This document shows, piece after piece, positions 16,654 to 25,409 of a stretch of DNA of 58,806 nt. The stretch's first letter is position 1. Every line of letters begins with the position of its first letter. The notes beneath the pieces are model-generated. The model was not told the DNA's origin. It saw only the letters and a list, made by a program, of their open reading frames with translations, and did not search any database. Origin of the DNA: Bacillota bacterium (GTDB lineage: Bacteria; Bacillota_E; Symbiobacteriia; Symbiobacteriales; Symbiobacteriaceae); contig QGVE01000005.1 in NCBI GenBank assembly GCA_003242675.1, positions 1 through 58,806 of the forward strand. Direction: 5' to 3'. The translations under genes and the position numbers were made by a program.

Positions 16654-17348
16654 TGCGGGCGCCCCCTTTGCTGGAGCAGGGTGAGGGAGTACGTGACGAG
16701 CCAGATGAGCAGCATCAGGATGATCGACAGCGCGATGGCGATGTCGAAGTTGCCCTTGCTGACCTCCATGACCGTCGCCGTGGTCAGCACGCGCGTCCGG
16801 CCCAGGATGTTGCCGCCCACCATCGTCGAGGCGCCGACCTCCGAGATGACGCCGCCGAAGCCGCCAATGACCGCGGCCAAGAGCGAGAGGCGGGCCTCGC
16901 GGATGAGGAGCCAGTAGAGCTGCCAGCGGGACGCCCCCAGGGCGAGGATCTGGTCATGCAGTTTGGGGTTCAGCTGGCCGATGCCCGCCAGCGCAAACCC
17001 CGTGACCAGGGGCAGGGCGATGAGGAACTGGGCGATGATCATCGCGGTGGGGGTGTACATGAGCTTCAGGTGGCCGAGGGGGCCGGAGCGCCACAGCAGG
17101 AGCGACACGACCAGGCCGGCGACGACCGGCGGCGTGCCCATGCCTGCGTTGACCAGGCTGATCAGGAGCGAGCGGCCGGGAAAGCGGGCGAGCGCGAGGA
17201 AGCAGCCCAGCGGGATGCCCACCAGGACGCTCAGCAGGGTCGCCGTGCCGGCGACCCTGACCGTGAGCAGCGTGACCCGGACGAGCTCCGGATCGAGGGA
17301 CGCGAGCATCCGCAGCGCGGCCAAGATGCCCTGTCCGATCAGTTCCAA
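16650..17348 (-). CDS. tupB: Tungstate ABC transporter permease
   Basis: The 232-residue permease has about five membrane helices. The EAA loop that contacts the ATPase appears as 'LALGASRWQLYWLLIREARL' near residues 145-164. 'GGFGGVISEVGASTMVGGN' shortly after is characteristic of TupB/ModB-type permeases. The TTG start at 17348 has GGTGGGG just upstream on the minus strand. The gene lies 24 bases downstream of tupA and overlaps tupC, so tupABC is one operon. Confidence 0.9.
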   Translation of the reverse strand: MELIGQGILAALRMLASLDPELVRVTLLTVRVAGTATLLSVLVGIPLGCFLALARFPGRSLLISLVNAGMGTPPVVAGLVVSLLLWRSGPLGHLKLMYTPTAMIIAQFLIALPLVTGFALAGIGQLNPKLHDQILALGASRWQLYWLLIREARLSLLAAVIGGFGGVISEVGASTMVGGNILGRTRVLTTATVMEVSKGNFDIAIALSIILMLLIWLVTYSLTLLQQRGRPQ

Positions 17349-17372
17349 GCGAACCCCACCTTCCGCCAGGTG

Positions 17373-18332
17373 CTAGCCGCCGAGCAGCTCCTCCTCGGTC
17401 TTGCCGCCGTCCGGGAAGAAGAGCGGCTCGCCGTACTGGTCCATGCCGTAGGTCCGGATGATCTCCTGGGTCTCCGGATCCAGCATGAACTCCACGAACG
17501 CCGCCGCGCCCTCCGCGTTGACCATCGGCCACTTCTCGGGGTTGACCTGCATCACGTGGTAGATGTTGAGCAGCGGCTTGTCGCCCTCCAGCAGGATCAC
17601 GAGGTCGATGTTCTTCTTGTGGGCGAGGTAGGTGCCCCGGTCGCTCAGGGTGTACCCCAGCTTCTCGTTGGCGACGGTGATCGTGGCGCCCATGCCCTGG
17701 CCCGTCTCCTGGTACCACTGGTTCCCCCTGGGGTCGATGCCGGCCTCCGCCCACAGGGCGAGCTCCTTCTTATGGGTGCCGGATTCATCCCCGCGGGAGA
17801 TGAAGAGGGAGCCGCGCTCGGCGATCCGCCGGAAGGCCTCGGCGGCGGTGGAGACTTCCTTCACGCCGGCGGGGTCGTCGGGCGGGCCGATGATCACGAA
17901 GTCGTTGTGCATGACCAGGCGGCGGTTGATGACCGCGCCGCTCTCCACCAGGGGCTTCTCCGACTCCGGCGCGTGCACCAGCAGCACGTCCGCCTCGCCG
18001 TTTTCGCCCAGCTTCAGCGCCTGGCCGGTGCCGACGGAGATGGTCTTCACGGTGTACCCGGTCTTCTGCTCGAAGAGCGGAACCAGGACATCCAGCAGGC
18101 CGGTGTCGACGGTGGACGTCGTCGTGGCCAGGATGACCTCACGGTTCTCCGGAGCTTTCGGCTCTTCGGTCCCGGCCGGCGTCCCGGGCTGGGTCGACGG
18201 CTGCTCGGTCTGCTGCTCCTGCTGCGGGTTCGGCTGCGGCTCACTGCTTGTCGGCTGGCCCGCGGAACAGCCGGCGATGAGGGCCACCATCACCGCAAGG
18301 ATGGCGAAGCGGTGCAGGCGCTTCCTGTGCAC
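17373..18332 (-). CDS. tupA: Tungstate-binding lipoprotein
   Basis: TupA captures tungstate outside the membrane. From GTG 18332 (GGGAGGGAG a few bases upstream) the 319 residues begin with a lipoprotein signal whose lipobox is 'LIAGC', making C22 the lipidated residue. A Pro/Gln/Glu linker follows. The oxyanion-binding part starts with 'ATTTSTVDTGLLDVLVPLF', the TupA signature. A longer start at 18368 would place the Shine-Dalgarno inside the gene. Lgt, encoded at 38.8-39.6 kb, would attach the lipid. Regulation is likely by the ModE-like protein encoded upstream, through half-sites on its promoter. Confidence 0.93.
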   Translation of the reverse strand: MHRKRLHRFAILAVMVALIAGCSAGQPTSSEPQPNPQQEQQTEQPSTQPGTPAGTEEPKAPENREVILATTTSTVDTGLLDVLVPLFEQKTGYTVKTISVGTGQALKLGENGEADVLLVHAPESEKPLVESGAVINRRLVMHNDFVIIGPPDDPAGVKEVSTAAEAFRRIAERGSLFISRGDESGTHKKELALWAEAGIDPRGNQWYQETGQGMGATITVANEKLGYTLSDRGTYLAHKKNIDLVILLEGDKPLLNIYHVMQVNPEKWPMVNAEGAAAFVEFMLDPETQEIIRTYGMDQYGEPLFFPDGGKTEEELLGG

Positions 18333-18401
18333 TTGATCTCCCTCCCGAAAGAGATGGACACAGAACATAACGGCGGCGAAGACAGCACGGCTGTGCGTTC
18401 A

Positions 18402-18447
18402 CCGTTATGTACAGTTAGAGCATAGCGCACAGGAGGGAGATTGGCAA
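18402..18447 (-). promoter_or_regulatory. tupA promoter overlapped by ModE-like half-sites
   Basis: On the minus strand TTGCCA (18447-18442), a 17-base spacer and TATGCT (18424-18419) form a promoter for tupABC. CCGTTATG (18402-18409) and CATAGCG (18421-18427) form an inverted pair covering the -10 box, much like the ModE box CGTTAT-N12-ATAACG of E. coli. Further copies, CATAACGG at 18366-18373 and CATAACG at 18450-18456, flank the promoter. Binding here would repress transcription. Confidence 0.6.
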
Positions 18448-18477
18448 CCCATAACGCCGTGCCCTTGCCCGGCGGAC

Positions 18478-19539
18478 TTATGGCAGGCGGAAGAGGGGCG
18501 CTCCGTAGGTTTCCGTGCCAAACGCCTGGATGACCGCCTGCCCCGCGGGGCCGGTGGCCCACTCCACGAAGCGCCGGGCCCCCGGGCCGCTCACCGCCGG
18601 GAAGAGGTCGGGGTTCACCGGGATGAGGCAGAACTGGTTGAGGAGCTCGGGGTCGCCGCGGTAGAGGCCGGCGTAGCCCTCGGGACACGCCATCACCAGG
18701 GTCGCCGAGTCCACCAGCGTGTAGGCGCCGATCGCCGCCGCGTGGCGCAGGGTCGCCACGTTGCCCTGGCCGCCCAGGGCCCACGGCTCGTACCACGGCG
18801 GCCCGGGTTCGATGCCGGCGAGCTCCCACAGCCGCAGTTCCCGCATGTTCGTGCCGGAGCGGTCGTTCCGGCTGACGAAGCGGTGCCGGCCCTCGGCGAT
18901 GCGGCGCATGGCGTCCGCGGCCGACGCCGCGCCGCGGACGCCGGCCGGGTCGTCCGCCGGGCCGCAGATGACGAAGTCGTTCTGGGCCAGCGGGTAGCGC
19001 CCGGTGCCGTAACCTTCGGCCAGGAAGCGCTCCTCCAGCTCCGGCGCGTGCACCAGCGCCAGGTCGACCCGCCCGGCCCGGGCCAGGTCCAGCGCCTGGC
19101 CGCTGCCCGCGGCGATGTAGCGGACCCACTGGCCGGTTTCCTTGCGGTAGGCCGCCACCAGGGCGTCCACCAGGCCGACCTCGACCGGCCCCATAGTCGA
19201 GGCGATGAGCAGCGGCCGCTCCCGCGCGGCCCTTTCCTCTTCCGGGCCCAGGATGACGGCGGCCTCGCGCACAAGCAGCCGGTGGCGCCGCAGGAGGTCC
19301 TCGGCCGCCGGCGTGAGCGCGGCCCCTCCGCCGTACGCGCCGCCGACCTTGCGCACCAGCAGGGGGGTCCCGAGCTCCTCCTCGACCCGCTTCACCAGGC
19401 CCCAGGCGTAGCGGTACGAGACGCCGAGGGCCTGGGTCGCTTTGCGGAGCGAGCCGTGCTCCGCCACCGCGCGGAGAATGGCGCAGATTCGGTCAAACAG
19501 GTCGTCCCTCGCCAGCAGGGGGCGATAATCGGCCGGCAT
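18478..19539 (-). CDS. ModE-type winged-helix regulator fused to a TupA-like domain
   Basis: The 353-residue protein starts with a ModE/LysR-like winged helix (about residues 10-80; 'GSLRKATQALGVSYRYAWGL' is the recognition region). From about 107 a periplasmic-binding-protein domain follows that parallels the neighbouring TupA: 'AAGSGQALDLARAGRVDLAL' and 'NDFVICGPADDPAGVRGAAS' match TupA segments almost word for word. There is no signal peptide, so it must sense the anion in the cytoplasm. I infer it senses tungstate or molybdate and controls tupABC. GGGGTGAGG precedes the ATG. ModE of E. coli instead has TOBE/MOP domains; the present fusion is less usual. Confidence 0.82.
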   Translation of the reverse strand: MPADYRPLLARDDLFDRICAILRAVAEHGSLRKATQALGVSYRYAWGLVKRVEEELGTPLLVRKVGGAYGGGAALTPAAEDLLRRHRLLVREAAVILGPEEERAARERPLLIASTMGPVEVGLVDALVAAYRKETGQWVRYIAAGSGQALDLARAGRVDLALVHAPELEERFLAEGYGTGRYPLAQNDFVICGPADDPAGVRGAASAADAMRRIAEGRHRFVSRNDRSGTNMRELRLWELAGIEPGPPWYEPWALGGQGNVATLRHAAAIGAYTLVDSATLVMACPEGYAGLYRGDPELLNQFCLIPVNPDLFPAVSGPGARRFVEWATGPAGQAVIQAFGTETYGAPLFRLP

Positions 19540-19622
19540 CTACCTCACCCCGTTTTCCCATTCGCTCGTGGCCAAGGCCCTTTCGGATTCGGTTTCGCTG
19601 AGAGATAAATCGCCGGAGGGGC

Positions 19623-19650
19623 TTGCGCCGGAGCCACGAGCTGGTAGAAT
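19623..19650 (+). promoter_or_regulatory. Candidate promoter of the first Tad locus
   Basis: TTGCGC (19623-19628), 16 bases, TAGAAT (19645-19650). It lies 40 bases before the first gene of the Tad operon and is the only promoter-like sequence seen for that set. Confidence 0.45.
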
Positions 19651-19689
19651 ATGGGATGGAAATAACTGGACGGTATGGGAGGAACCGGA

Positions 19690-20208
19690 ATGCACGTGCC
19701 AGCGGCCACCTGGTCCCCACCCACACCGCAGCATGGCGCGGTGATCCTGACCCGCACCTGGCGCATCGTCACGTACGGCGACCAGGCGCCCCGGGGAGCC
19801 CGCCTTTACGTGGCGCTCGGCCCCGGATCCCTTGCCGGGGGATACGAACGGCTCTTCCCGTTCCTGGAGGCGGAGCGGCTGTGCCACCGGCACGTCCGCT
19901 CGCCCGAGCTGCTCCAGCGGCTGGAAGGCCTGGCGGCCTGGGCCGGCAAGTCCGTCGCCGTGGACCTGCCGGAGTCCGCTGACCCGGCCGACCTGGCCCG
20001 GGCCCTGGATGATCTCCTGGCCGGGCAGGGGTTCACCGGCCCCTCGCTGATCGCCGGTGCGACCCCGTTCGGCGGCAAGACCGGCCTCGTCTTCCTCCGC
20101 CGGGCGGACCGGCGCGCAGAACAGGGAGGCGCGCGCCAGTGGCTGGCCCGCCTCCTCGGCGAGGGGAGGCCGGGCCATGCGCATCACGGCGTTGGCGTGC
20201 ACGGGTGA
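19690..20208 (+). CDS. Unknown protein, first gene of Tad locus 1
   Basis: I do not recognise this 172-residue soluble protein. It has no membrane segment or signal peptide. Mixed alpha/beta pattern ('LTRTWRIVTYGDQAPRGARL', 'GKSVAVDLPESADPADLARA', 'GATPFGGKTGLVFLRRADRR') and a basic C-terminus are all that can be seen. ATG 19690 is chosen because GGGAGGAA lies just upstream; an ATG at 19675 would swallow that site. It overlaps the next Tad gene by 32 bases, so it belongs to the operon and probably serves pilus assembly or its control. Confidence 0.6.
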   Translation: MHVPAATWSPPTPQHGAVILTRTWRIVTYGDQAPRGARLYVALGPGSLAGGYERLFPFLEAERLCHRHVRSPELLQRLEGLAAWAGKSVAVDLPESADPADLARALDDLLAGQGFTGPSLIAGATPFGGKTGLVFLRRADRRAEQGGARQWLARLLGEGRPGHAHHGVGVHG

Positions 20209-21562
20209 TCCGCTGCTGGATCAGCTGCTTGCCGAGTGCACGAGCCTCGCCCTCCTGGAGCAGCCGGCCTGCGAACGGGCTTCCGATGCCCTGCCGCTTC
20301 TGGCCGCAGCGCGGCCGGCGCTGGTCTTCGTGAGCCCGGCCCTGGCCGACGCCGCCGACCTGCTGGCGGTGAAGGGGCTGCGGGTTTGCTGGCTGGCGGA
20401 GGGCACCGAGGGGGAAGGCCCCGCCCCTCCCGAGGGGATGGAGGTCCTGCGGGCGGAGCGGCTGACCCCGCAGCTGATCGACGCCTGGGTCCGGCGACTG
20501 CAGCATCCGCCCTCCCGCCAGGTGCCGCCGCCGGCGCGGGGGAGGCCGTCTCCGCCTCCGGCGGCACCGGCGCCGAGGGCGAGCGTGCCGCCCCTCCCTG
20601 CGGCGCCGCCGCAGCCTCCGCCTCCGCGGCCCTCCCCGCCCGCCACGGGCCTGCCGCCCGGAGGCCAGGCGCACGCGCCCCGGCCCGGGCCCCTGCCGCC
20701 GGCCACCCCGCTTTCCGCGGCGCCCCTGGCACGCCCGCAAGTCCGCGTGCTGCGGCAGCGGGTGGTCGCCTTCTGGGGCGGCAAGCCCGGCGCCGGCCGG
20801 TCGACCATCGCCCTCGGCCTGGCCGACCTCCTGTCCCGCTCCGGCGACGTGCGGGTGTGCACCGTCGACCTGAACCCGTACAACTCGTCCCTGGCGCCGC
20901 TGCTCGGGCGGGAGCAGGCCATCCCGACCTGGGCCCGCGCGGCCGAGGCGAAAGCGCGAGGGGAGCCGCTGCCCGGGGACGGGCTCCACTGGATCCGGCC
21001 CAACTGGGCCCTGGTCAGCGGGCCGGACGGGCGGCCGGATCTGGTCGCGCAGCTGACCCCGGATGCCATCGCCTGGCTGGTGGACCAGCTTCGCAATCAA
21101 TTCGATTATATCATTCTCGACCCGGAGGCGCGGCCCGGCCCGATTCGCGACGCCGCGGCGCGCCTGGCCCAGCTGGTCCTGGTGACCGTGGCCTGCGACT
21201 ACCCGGACGTGGTGGACACGGCCCGCGGCTTCGAGGACGCGGTGGCGCAGGGGCTGCTCACCCGGGACCGCTGCCGGCTGGTGCTGAGCCGCTGGGTGGA
21301 CACGCCGCACCTGACGCAGCCGGAGGTGGCGGACTGCTTCGGGCTGCCGGTGGCCGCGGTCGTCCCGCTGAGCCCGGAGGCGGTGCTCAGCGCCGCGGGG
21401 GAGGCGCAGCCGGTGACGTGCGTGGCGGACCCGCGGGCGGGAAAGCTGGTGCAGGCCCTGCAGCAGCTTCTGGGGGTTGTGGCGCCGGCGCTGTCCGCCG
21501 CCCGGGAGGAGCGAAGCCGGCCCGGACCGGCGGCCGCGTGGCTGGGCTGGCTCGGCCGATAG
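20177..21562 (+). CDS. TadZ/CpaE-like protein with a degenerate P-loop
   Basis: The 461-residue protein has an N-terminal domain of about 115 residues (receiver-like pattern without phosphorylation motif), a Pro/Ala-rich linker of about 75 residues, and a C-terminal MinD/ParA-like domain. Its P-loop reads 'GGKPGAGRST', with Arg (R208, codon CGG) where Walker A needs Lys. Walker B-like 'FDYIILDPEA' is present. TadZ proteins position Tad machines at the pole, and several family members carry atypical P-loops. A canonical TadZ is encoded two genes downstream, so this one may be a partner that binds but does not hydrolyse ATP. ATG 20177 has AGGGGAGG at 7 bases. Confidence 0.75.
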   Translation: MRITALACTGDPLLDQLLAECTSLALLEQPACERASDALPLLAAARPALVFVSPALADAADLLAVKGLRVCWLAEGTEGEGPAPPEGMEVLRAERLTPQLIDAWVRRLQHPPSRQVPPPARGRPSPPPAAPAPRASVPPLPAAPPQPPPPRPSPPATGLPPGGQAHAPRPGPLPPATPLSAAPLARPQVRVLRQRVVAFWGGKPGAGRSTIALGLADLLSRSGDVRVCTVDLNPYNSSLAPLLGREQAIPTWARAAEAKARGEPLPGDGLHWIRPNWALVSGPDGRPDLVAQLTPDAIAWLVDQLRNQFDYIILDPEARPGPIRDAAARLAQLVLVTVACDYPDVVDTARGFEDAVAQGLLTRDRCRLVLSRWVDTPHLTQPEVADCFGLPVAAVVPLSPEAVLSAAGEAQPVTCVADPRAGKLVQALQQLLGVVAPALSAAREERSRPGPAAAWLGWLGR

Positions 21563-21587
21563 CTTCAGGGTGGGGGAGGAGGAGAGG

Positions 21588-22421
21588 ATGCGCGGAAGTC
21601 TGGGGCGGCTGGCCCTGGTGGGGGCCTTCGTCTGCGCCCTGCTGGCCGCCTGGTTTCACATCCGCTTCCTGGAGGCGCAGGAGGAGCGGGTGGCGGTGCT
21701 CACCGTGGTCCGGGAAGTGGCGCCGTACACGCCCGTCGGCCGGGACGCGGTGCAGTGGGCGGCGGTTCCCCGGGAGGCCGTGCCCGCCGACGCCCTCACC
21801 GATCCCGCCCGGCTCGAGGGGCGGTACACCCGGGCCCTCCTGATCCCCGGCACGATCCTGCGCGAGGCGCACCTGGTGCCCGCCGGGGGCTCCAGCCTCG
21901 CCGCCCGCCTGGCCGCCGAGCCGTCTGCGGAGGTGCGGGCCATGGCCCTGCGGGTCGACGCGGCCACCGGCGTCGCCGGCACCCTGCAGGAGGGCGATCC
22001 GGTGGACGTGCTGGTCGCGATCAACGCCGACGTCGCCGAGGGCTACGAGGGCAGCAGTGGCCGCGCACACCGGGGCACCCTGGCGCGGGTGATCGCCCAG
22101 CGCGTGCCCGTCCTCCACGTGCAGCGCGACGAACTGGGCGGACCGAGCGCGGTGGTGCTCCAGGTGACGCCCCGCATCGCGGAGGAGATCGCCTTCGCCC
22201 AGGCCAACGGCATGGTCTGGCTGCTCACCGGCCCGTACACCGGGCCCGATGAGCCCGTGATCACCACCGGCGTCGACCGCGAGGTCTTCCTGGAGCGCTA
22301 CGGGATCGCGGACGGCGCGGCGGCTCCGGTGGTGCCCGCAGCGAGGCCGCCCGGGTCTGCTGTCCCCGAGCCTGAACCGGCCGCGGCCCAGCCGGTGGCC
22401 GGCCTTGTCGGAGGTGATTAG
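21588..22421 (+). CDS. cpaB: Flp pilus assembly protein CpaB/RcpC
   Basis: The 277-residue protein has one N-terminal membrane helix (about 8-24) and an SAF domain: 'VREVAPYTPVGRDAVQWAAV' with 'LIPGTILREAHLVPAGG'. This is followed by the RcpC-like region 'GVAGTLQEGDPVDVLVAIN'. CpaB is an accessory of Tad machines, in diderms linked to the secretin; here, in a presumed monoderm, it may contact peptidoglycan. A Pro/Ala tail ends the protein. ATG 21588 follows a GGGGAGGAGGAG. No secretin gene is nearby. Confidence 0.82.
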   Translation: MRGSLGRLALVGAFVCALLAAWFHIRFLEAQEERVAVLTVVREVAPYTPVGRDAVQWAAVPREAVPADALTDPARLEGRYTRALLIPGTILREAHLVPAGGSSLAARLAAEPSAEVRAMALRVDAATGVAGTLQEGDPVDVLVAINADVAEGYEGSSGRAHRGTLARVIAQRVPVLHVQRDELGGPSAVVLQVTPRIAEEIAFAQANGMVWLLTGPYTGPDEPVITTGVDREVFLERYGIADGAAAPVVPAARPPGSAVPEPEPAAAQPVAGLVGGD

Positions 22422-22423
22422 CC

Positions 22424-23221
22424 ATGGCGAAGGGACTGGTCATCGCCCTGTGGAGCCCGAAGGGGGGCGTGGGCAAGACGCTCCTGGCCGTGGCGGTTGC
22501 CCTGCGGCTCAGCGAGCGGCACCGCACCGTCCTCCTCGACGGAAACGCCGACAATCCCGACCTGGTGACCCTGCTGCAGTGCGCCAGCCTGCCCAACATC
22601 GGCAGCTGGCCCGGCCGGGTGGCGCCGGAGGCGGTGGAGAACCACCTGGTGCGCTGGACGAGCCGGCTGTTCGTCCTGCCCGGTCCGGCCCGCTTCATCG
22701 ACGAGGCCGTGCTCTCCGGCGAGGCGATGGAGGCGGCGGTGCGGTCCCTGTCCGAGGCCGGGATGCACGTGGTCATCGACCTCTGCGCAGGCCTGCGCGA
22801 CTCGACGCTGGTCGCCCTGGACCTCGCTGACTGGGTGCTCATGCCCGTCACGCCGGACCTCTTGGCCCTGACCCCCCTGAGGCGGGTCGCCCGGGAGCTG
22901 GACTTCCTGAAGCTGCCTCCGGGCAAGTTCCGGGTGGTGGTCAACCGGGCGGCGGAGGGGCAGGAGATCAGCACGGCTGACATCCGGGAGTTGAGCCCCT
23001 TCCCGGTGCTGGGGGAGGTGCCGTCCAGCCGCCAGGCGGCGCAGGCGGTCAACCGGGGGGACCTGCAGGCGGCCCTTGCCGCCTCGGCGCCGGTGGGCAA
23101 GGCGGCCGCGGCCCTGCTGCGCGGGATCGTCGAGACGGACGAGCGCACACAGCCGGCGCCGCCGCTGGCGGCCGGGCTGCTGGCACGGCTGTGGCCCATG
23201 GCCGGCCGGGAGGGGGCATAA
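22424..23221 (+). CDS. tadZ: TadZ/CpaE-type ParA-like ATPase
   Basis: This 265-residue ParA/MinD-family ATPase has an intact deviant Walker A 'SPKGGVGKTLLA' (residues 11-22). Segments 'VLLDGNADNPDLVTLL' and 'MHVVIDLCAGLRDSTLVALD' are the second metal/switch regions. It lacks the receiver-like N-terminal domain of longer CpaE proteins. It probably localises the Tad machine. It starts two bases after cpaB and abuts tadA. Confidence 0.82.
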   Translation: MAKGLVIALWSPKGGVGKTLLAVAVALRLSERHRTVLLDGNADNPDLVTLLQCASLPNIGSWPGRVAPEAVENHLVRWTSRLFVLPGPARFIDEAVLSGEAMEAAVRSLSEAGMHVVIDLCAGLRDSTLVALDLADWVLMPVTPDLLALTPLRRVARELDFLKLPPGKFRVVVNRAAEGQEISTADIRELSPFPVLGEVPSSRQAAQAVNRGDLQAALAASAPVGKAAAALLRGIVETDERTQPAPPLAAGLLARLWPMAGREGA

Positions 23222-24493
23222 ATGAGCAGCCGCGCGCTCCTGCAGCGGCGGGTGGGCGCCGTCCTCACGCGCGACCCGGCCGCCCAGGTGCAGTACGAAC
23301 GGCTCCGGGAGTCCGTCCGCGAGCGGCTCCTGCAGGAGGTGAGCGGCGACCTCCTGCTCCGGCCGCCGGATGCCTCGCTCCGGCTCCTGGCCCGGGAGCG
23401 GATCACGGCCATGTTGGAGCGGGACGGATCCGTGCCGGCGGCGGTGCGCGACACCATCGTCACCCGGCTGGTGCAGGACCTGGTGGGGTTCGGCGTCCTG
23501 CAGCCGCTGATGGACGACCCGGAGGTCACGGAGATCCTGGTCAACCGCTACGACGACATCTGGGTCGAGCGGCGGGGCCGGCTGGAGCGGGTGGAGGGGC
23601 TGGCCTTCGAGAGCGACCAGGCGGTGCGCCACCTGGCGGAGCGCATCGCCGGGCCGATCCGGCGGCGCATCGACGAGCGCCACCCCATCCTGGACGCCCG
23701 CCTCGCCGATGGCAGCCGGGTCTGCGCCACGCTGTCGCCGCCGGCCCTGGACGGGTGCGCCATGGCCATCCGGAAGTTCAGCCCCCGCATGCTGGGGTGG
23801 CAGGCCCTGGTGGAGACCGGGACGCTGACCGCGGAAGCCGCCGACTTCCTCCGGCGGGCCGTGCGGGCCCGGTGCAACATCCTGGTGACCGGCGGCACCT
23901 CCAGCGGGAAGACGACGGTCCTCAACGCGCTGTCGGCCTTCATCCCGCCGGAGGAGCGGATCATCACCATCGAGGATGCGGCCGAGCTCCGGCTGCAGCA
24001 GCCGCATGTCCTGCGCTACGAGACGCGGTCCGGCAACGCCGAGGGCGAGGGGGCGATCACCATCCGCGACCTCGTGCGCACCGCCCTCCGGCTGCGCCCC
24101 GACCGCATCATCGTGGGCGAGGTGCGGGGAGGCGAGGCCCTGGACATGGTGCAGGCGTGCAACACCGGCCACGACGGCGGCTTCTCGACGCTCCACGCCA
24201 ACAGCGCGCCCGACGGCCTGGCCCGGCTGGAGACCATGGTCCTCATGGCCGACAGCGGGCTGCCCCTCCGGGCGATCCGCCAGCAGGTGGCCTCGGCCTT
24301 TGAGCTGATCATCCACTGCGCCCGGCTCCGCTCCGGCCAGCGCCGGATCGTGGAGATCGCCGAGGTGGACCTCGCCGGGGAGAGCTACCGGCTGCGCGGG
24401 CTGTTCCGGTGGAACCCGGCGCAGGACCGGCTGGAGCCGACCGGGGAACGCCCGGAGCGCATCGTCCGGCGCTACCTGTGGGAGGAGGGGTAA
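23222..24493 (+). CDS. tadA: Tad secretion ATPase TadA/CpaF (locus 1)
   Basis: TadA is the hexameric type II/IV secretion ATPase that powers pilin export. The 423 residues include Walker A 'GGTSSGKTT' at 224-232, the Asp/Glu box in 'IITIEDAAELRL', Walker B around 'RIIVGEVRGGEALDMVQA', and the His box 'GHDGGFSTLHANS'. The N-terminal domain contains 'VTEILVNRYDDIWVERRGRL', typical of CpaF. It is encoded directly after tadZ with no spacer. Confidence 0.95.
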   Translation: MSSRALLQRRVGAVLTRDPAAQVQYERLRESVRERLLQEVSGDLLLRPPDASLRLLARERITAMLERDGSVPAAVRDTIVTRLVQDLVGFGVLQPLMDDPEVTEILVNRYDDIWVERRGRLERVEGLAFESDQAVRHLAERIAGPIRRRIDERHPILDARLADGSRVCATLSPPALDGCAMAIRKFSPRMLGWQALVETGTLTAEAADFLRRAVRARCNILVTGGTSSGKTTVLNALSAFIPPEERIITIEDAAELRLQQPHVLRYETRSGNAEGEGAITIRDLVRTALRLRPDRIIVGEVRGGEALDMVQACNTGHDGGFSTLHANSAPDGLARLETMVLMADSGLPLRAIRQQVASAFELIIHCARLRSGQRRIVEIAEVDLAGESYRLRGLFRWNPAQDRLEPTGERPERIVRRYLWEEG

Positions 24494-24497
24494 GACC

Positions 24498-25397
24498 GTG
24501 CAGTACCTCGCCGGACTCTGCACCTTTCTGGCGGTGGCCCTCTTCCTGGGCGGGCTGGCCGGGACGCTCCAGAGGCGCTCCCGCCTCGCCCACCGGCTCC
24601 TCCGGGAACGGGATCCGCTGGAGCAGGAGGGCGCGGCGCTTCCCCGCAGCCCGGGCTGGCTGGAGCGGCTGGAGCGGGAGGCGAGGCAGGCGGGCCTGGG
24701 CCTGACCCGCCGCCATCTGCTCCTCGCCCTCGGCGGCAGCGGCGGAGTCGCCGCACTGCTCGCCTCCGCCGGGGATTGGGGCCCTGCCGCGGCCTGCCTG
24801 ATGCTCGGGCTGGTCGGCCCCCTGCTGCTCATCCGGCACCGGGCCCGCACCCGGGCGGCCCGCTTCGCCGAACAGCTGCCCGAGGTCCTCGCGCTGATGG
24901 CCAACGTCATGCGCGCCGGAGGGACCCTCTACCAGGCCGTGCAGGCCGTGGTGCAGCACGCGCCCCAGCCGATCCGCGCCGAGTTCGAGCGGGTCGAGCG
25001 GGCCATGCACCTGCAGGTTCCCGCCGCCGACGCCCTGGCCGCGATTCAGGACCGGGTGGGGCTCACCGAGTTCACCAGCGTCGTGGTGGCGTGCAAGGTC
25101 GCCGGCGAGGCCGGGGGCGACCTGGACCGGGTGCTGGAGTCCATCTCCCGGGAGCTGGTGGAGGACCGCCAGTTCCTCCGGGCGATGGAGGCGGCCTGCG
25201 CCGAGGGCAAGGCCAGCGCCCGGCTGGTCACCGCCATCCCGGTGGTCGTCGTGGCCCTCGTCAGCTACCAGAACCCCGCCTACTTCCAGGAGGCCCTTGC
25301 AGATCCCCTGGGGAGGGCGCTCATCGTGGGCAGCCTGGCGGCCATGGCGGCGGGCTGGACCCTGATCCGGCGAATCACGGACGTGCGCGCGTGGTGA
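24498..25397 (+). CDS. tadB: Tad platform protein TadB (locus 1)
   Basis: TadB is one of the two inner-membrane platform proteins (T2SSF fold). The 299 residues show an N-terminal membrane helix, a helical pair near 70-110 and two C-terminal helices; 'FAEQLPEVLALMANVMRAGG' opens the conserved T2SSF region. GTG 24498 follows GGAGGAGGGG. It works with TadC as platform for TadA. It lies 4 bases after tadA. Confidence 0.88.
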   Translation: MQYLAGLCTFLAVALFLGGLAGTLQRRSRLAHRLLRERDPLEQEGAALPRSPGWLERLEREARQAGLGLTRRHLLLALGGSGGVAALLASAGDWGPAAACLMLGLVGPLLLIRHRARTRAARFAEQLPEVLALMANVMRAGGTLYQAVQAVVQHAPQPIRAEFERVERAMHLQVPAADALAAIQDRVGLTEFTSVVVACKVAGEAGGDLDRVLESISRELVEDRQFLRAMEAACAEGKASARLVTAIPVVVVALVSYQNPAYFQEALADPLGRALIVGSLAAMAAGWTLIRRITDVRAW

Positions 25398-25409
25398 GGG
25401 GGGAAGCGG

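Noticed and set aside
20500..20740. Pro/Ala-rich low-complexity tract as a repeat element
   Set aside because: The tract is an in-frame interdomain linker of the TadZ-like protein, without regular DNA repeat units.
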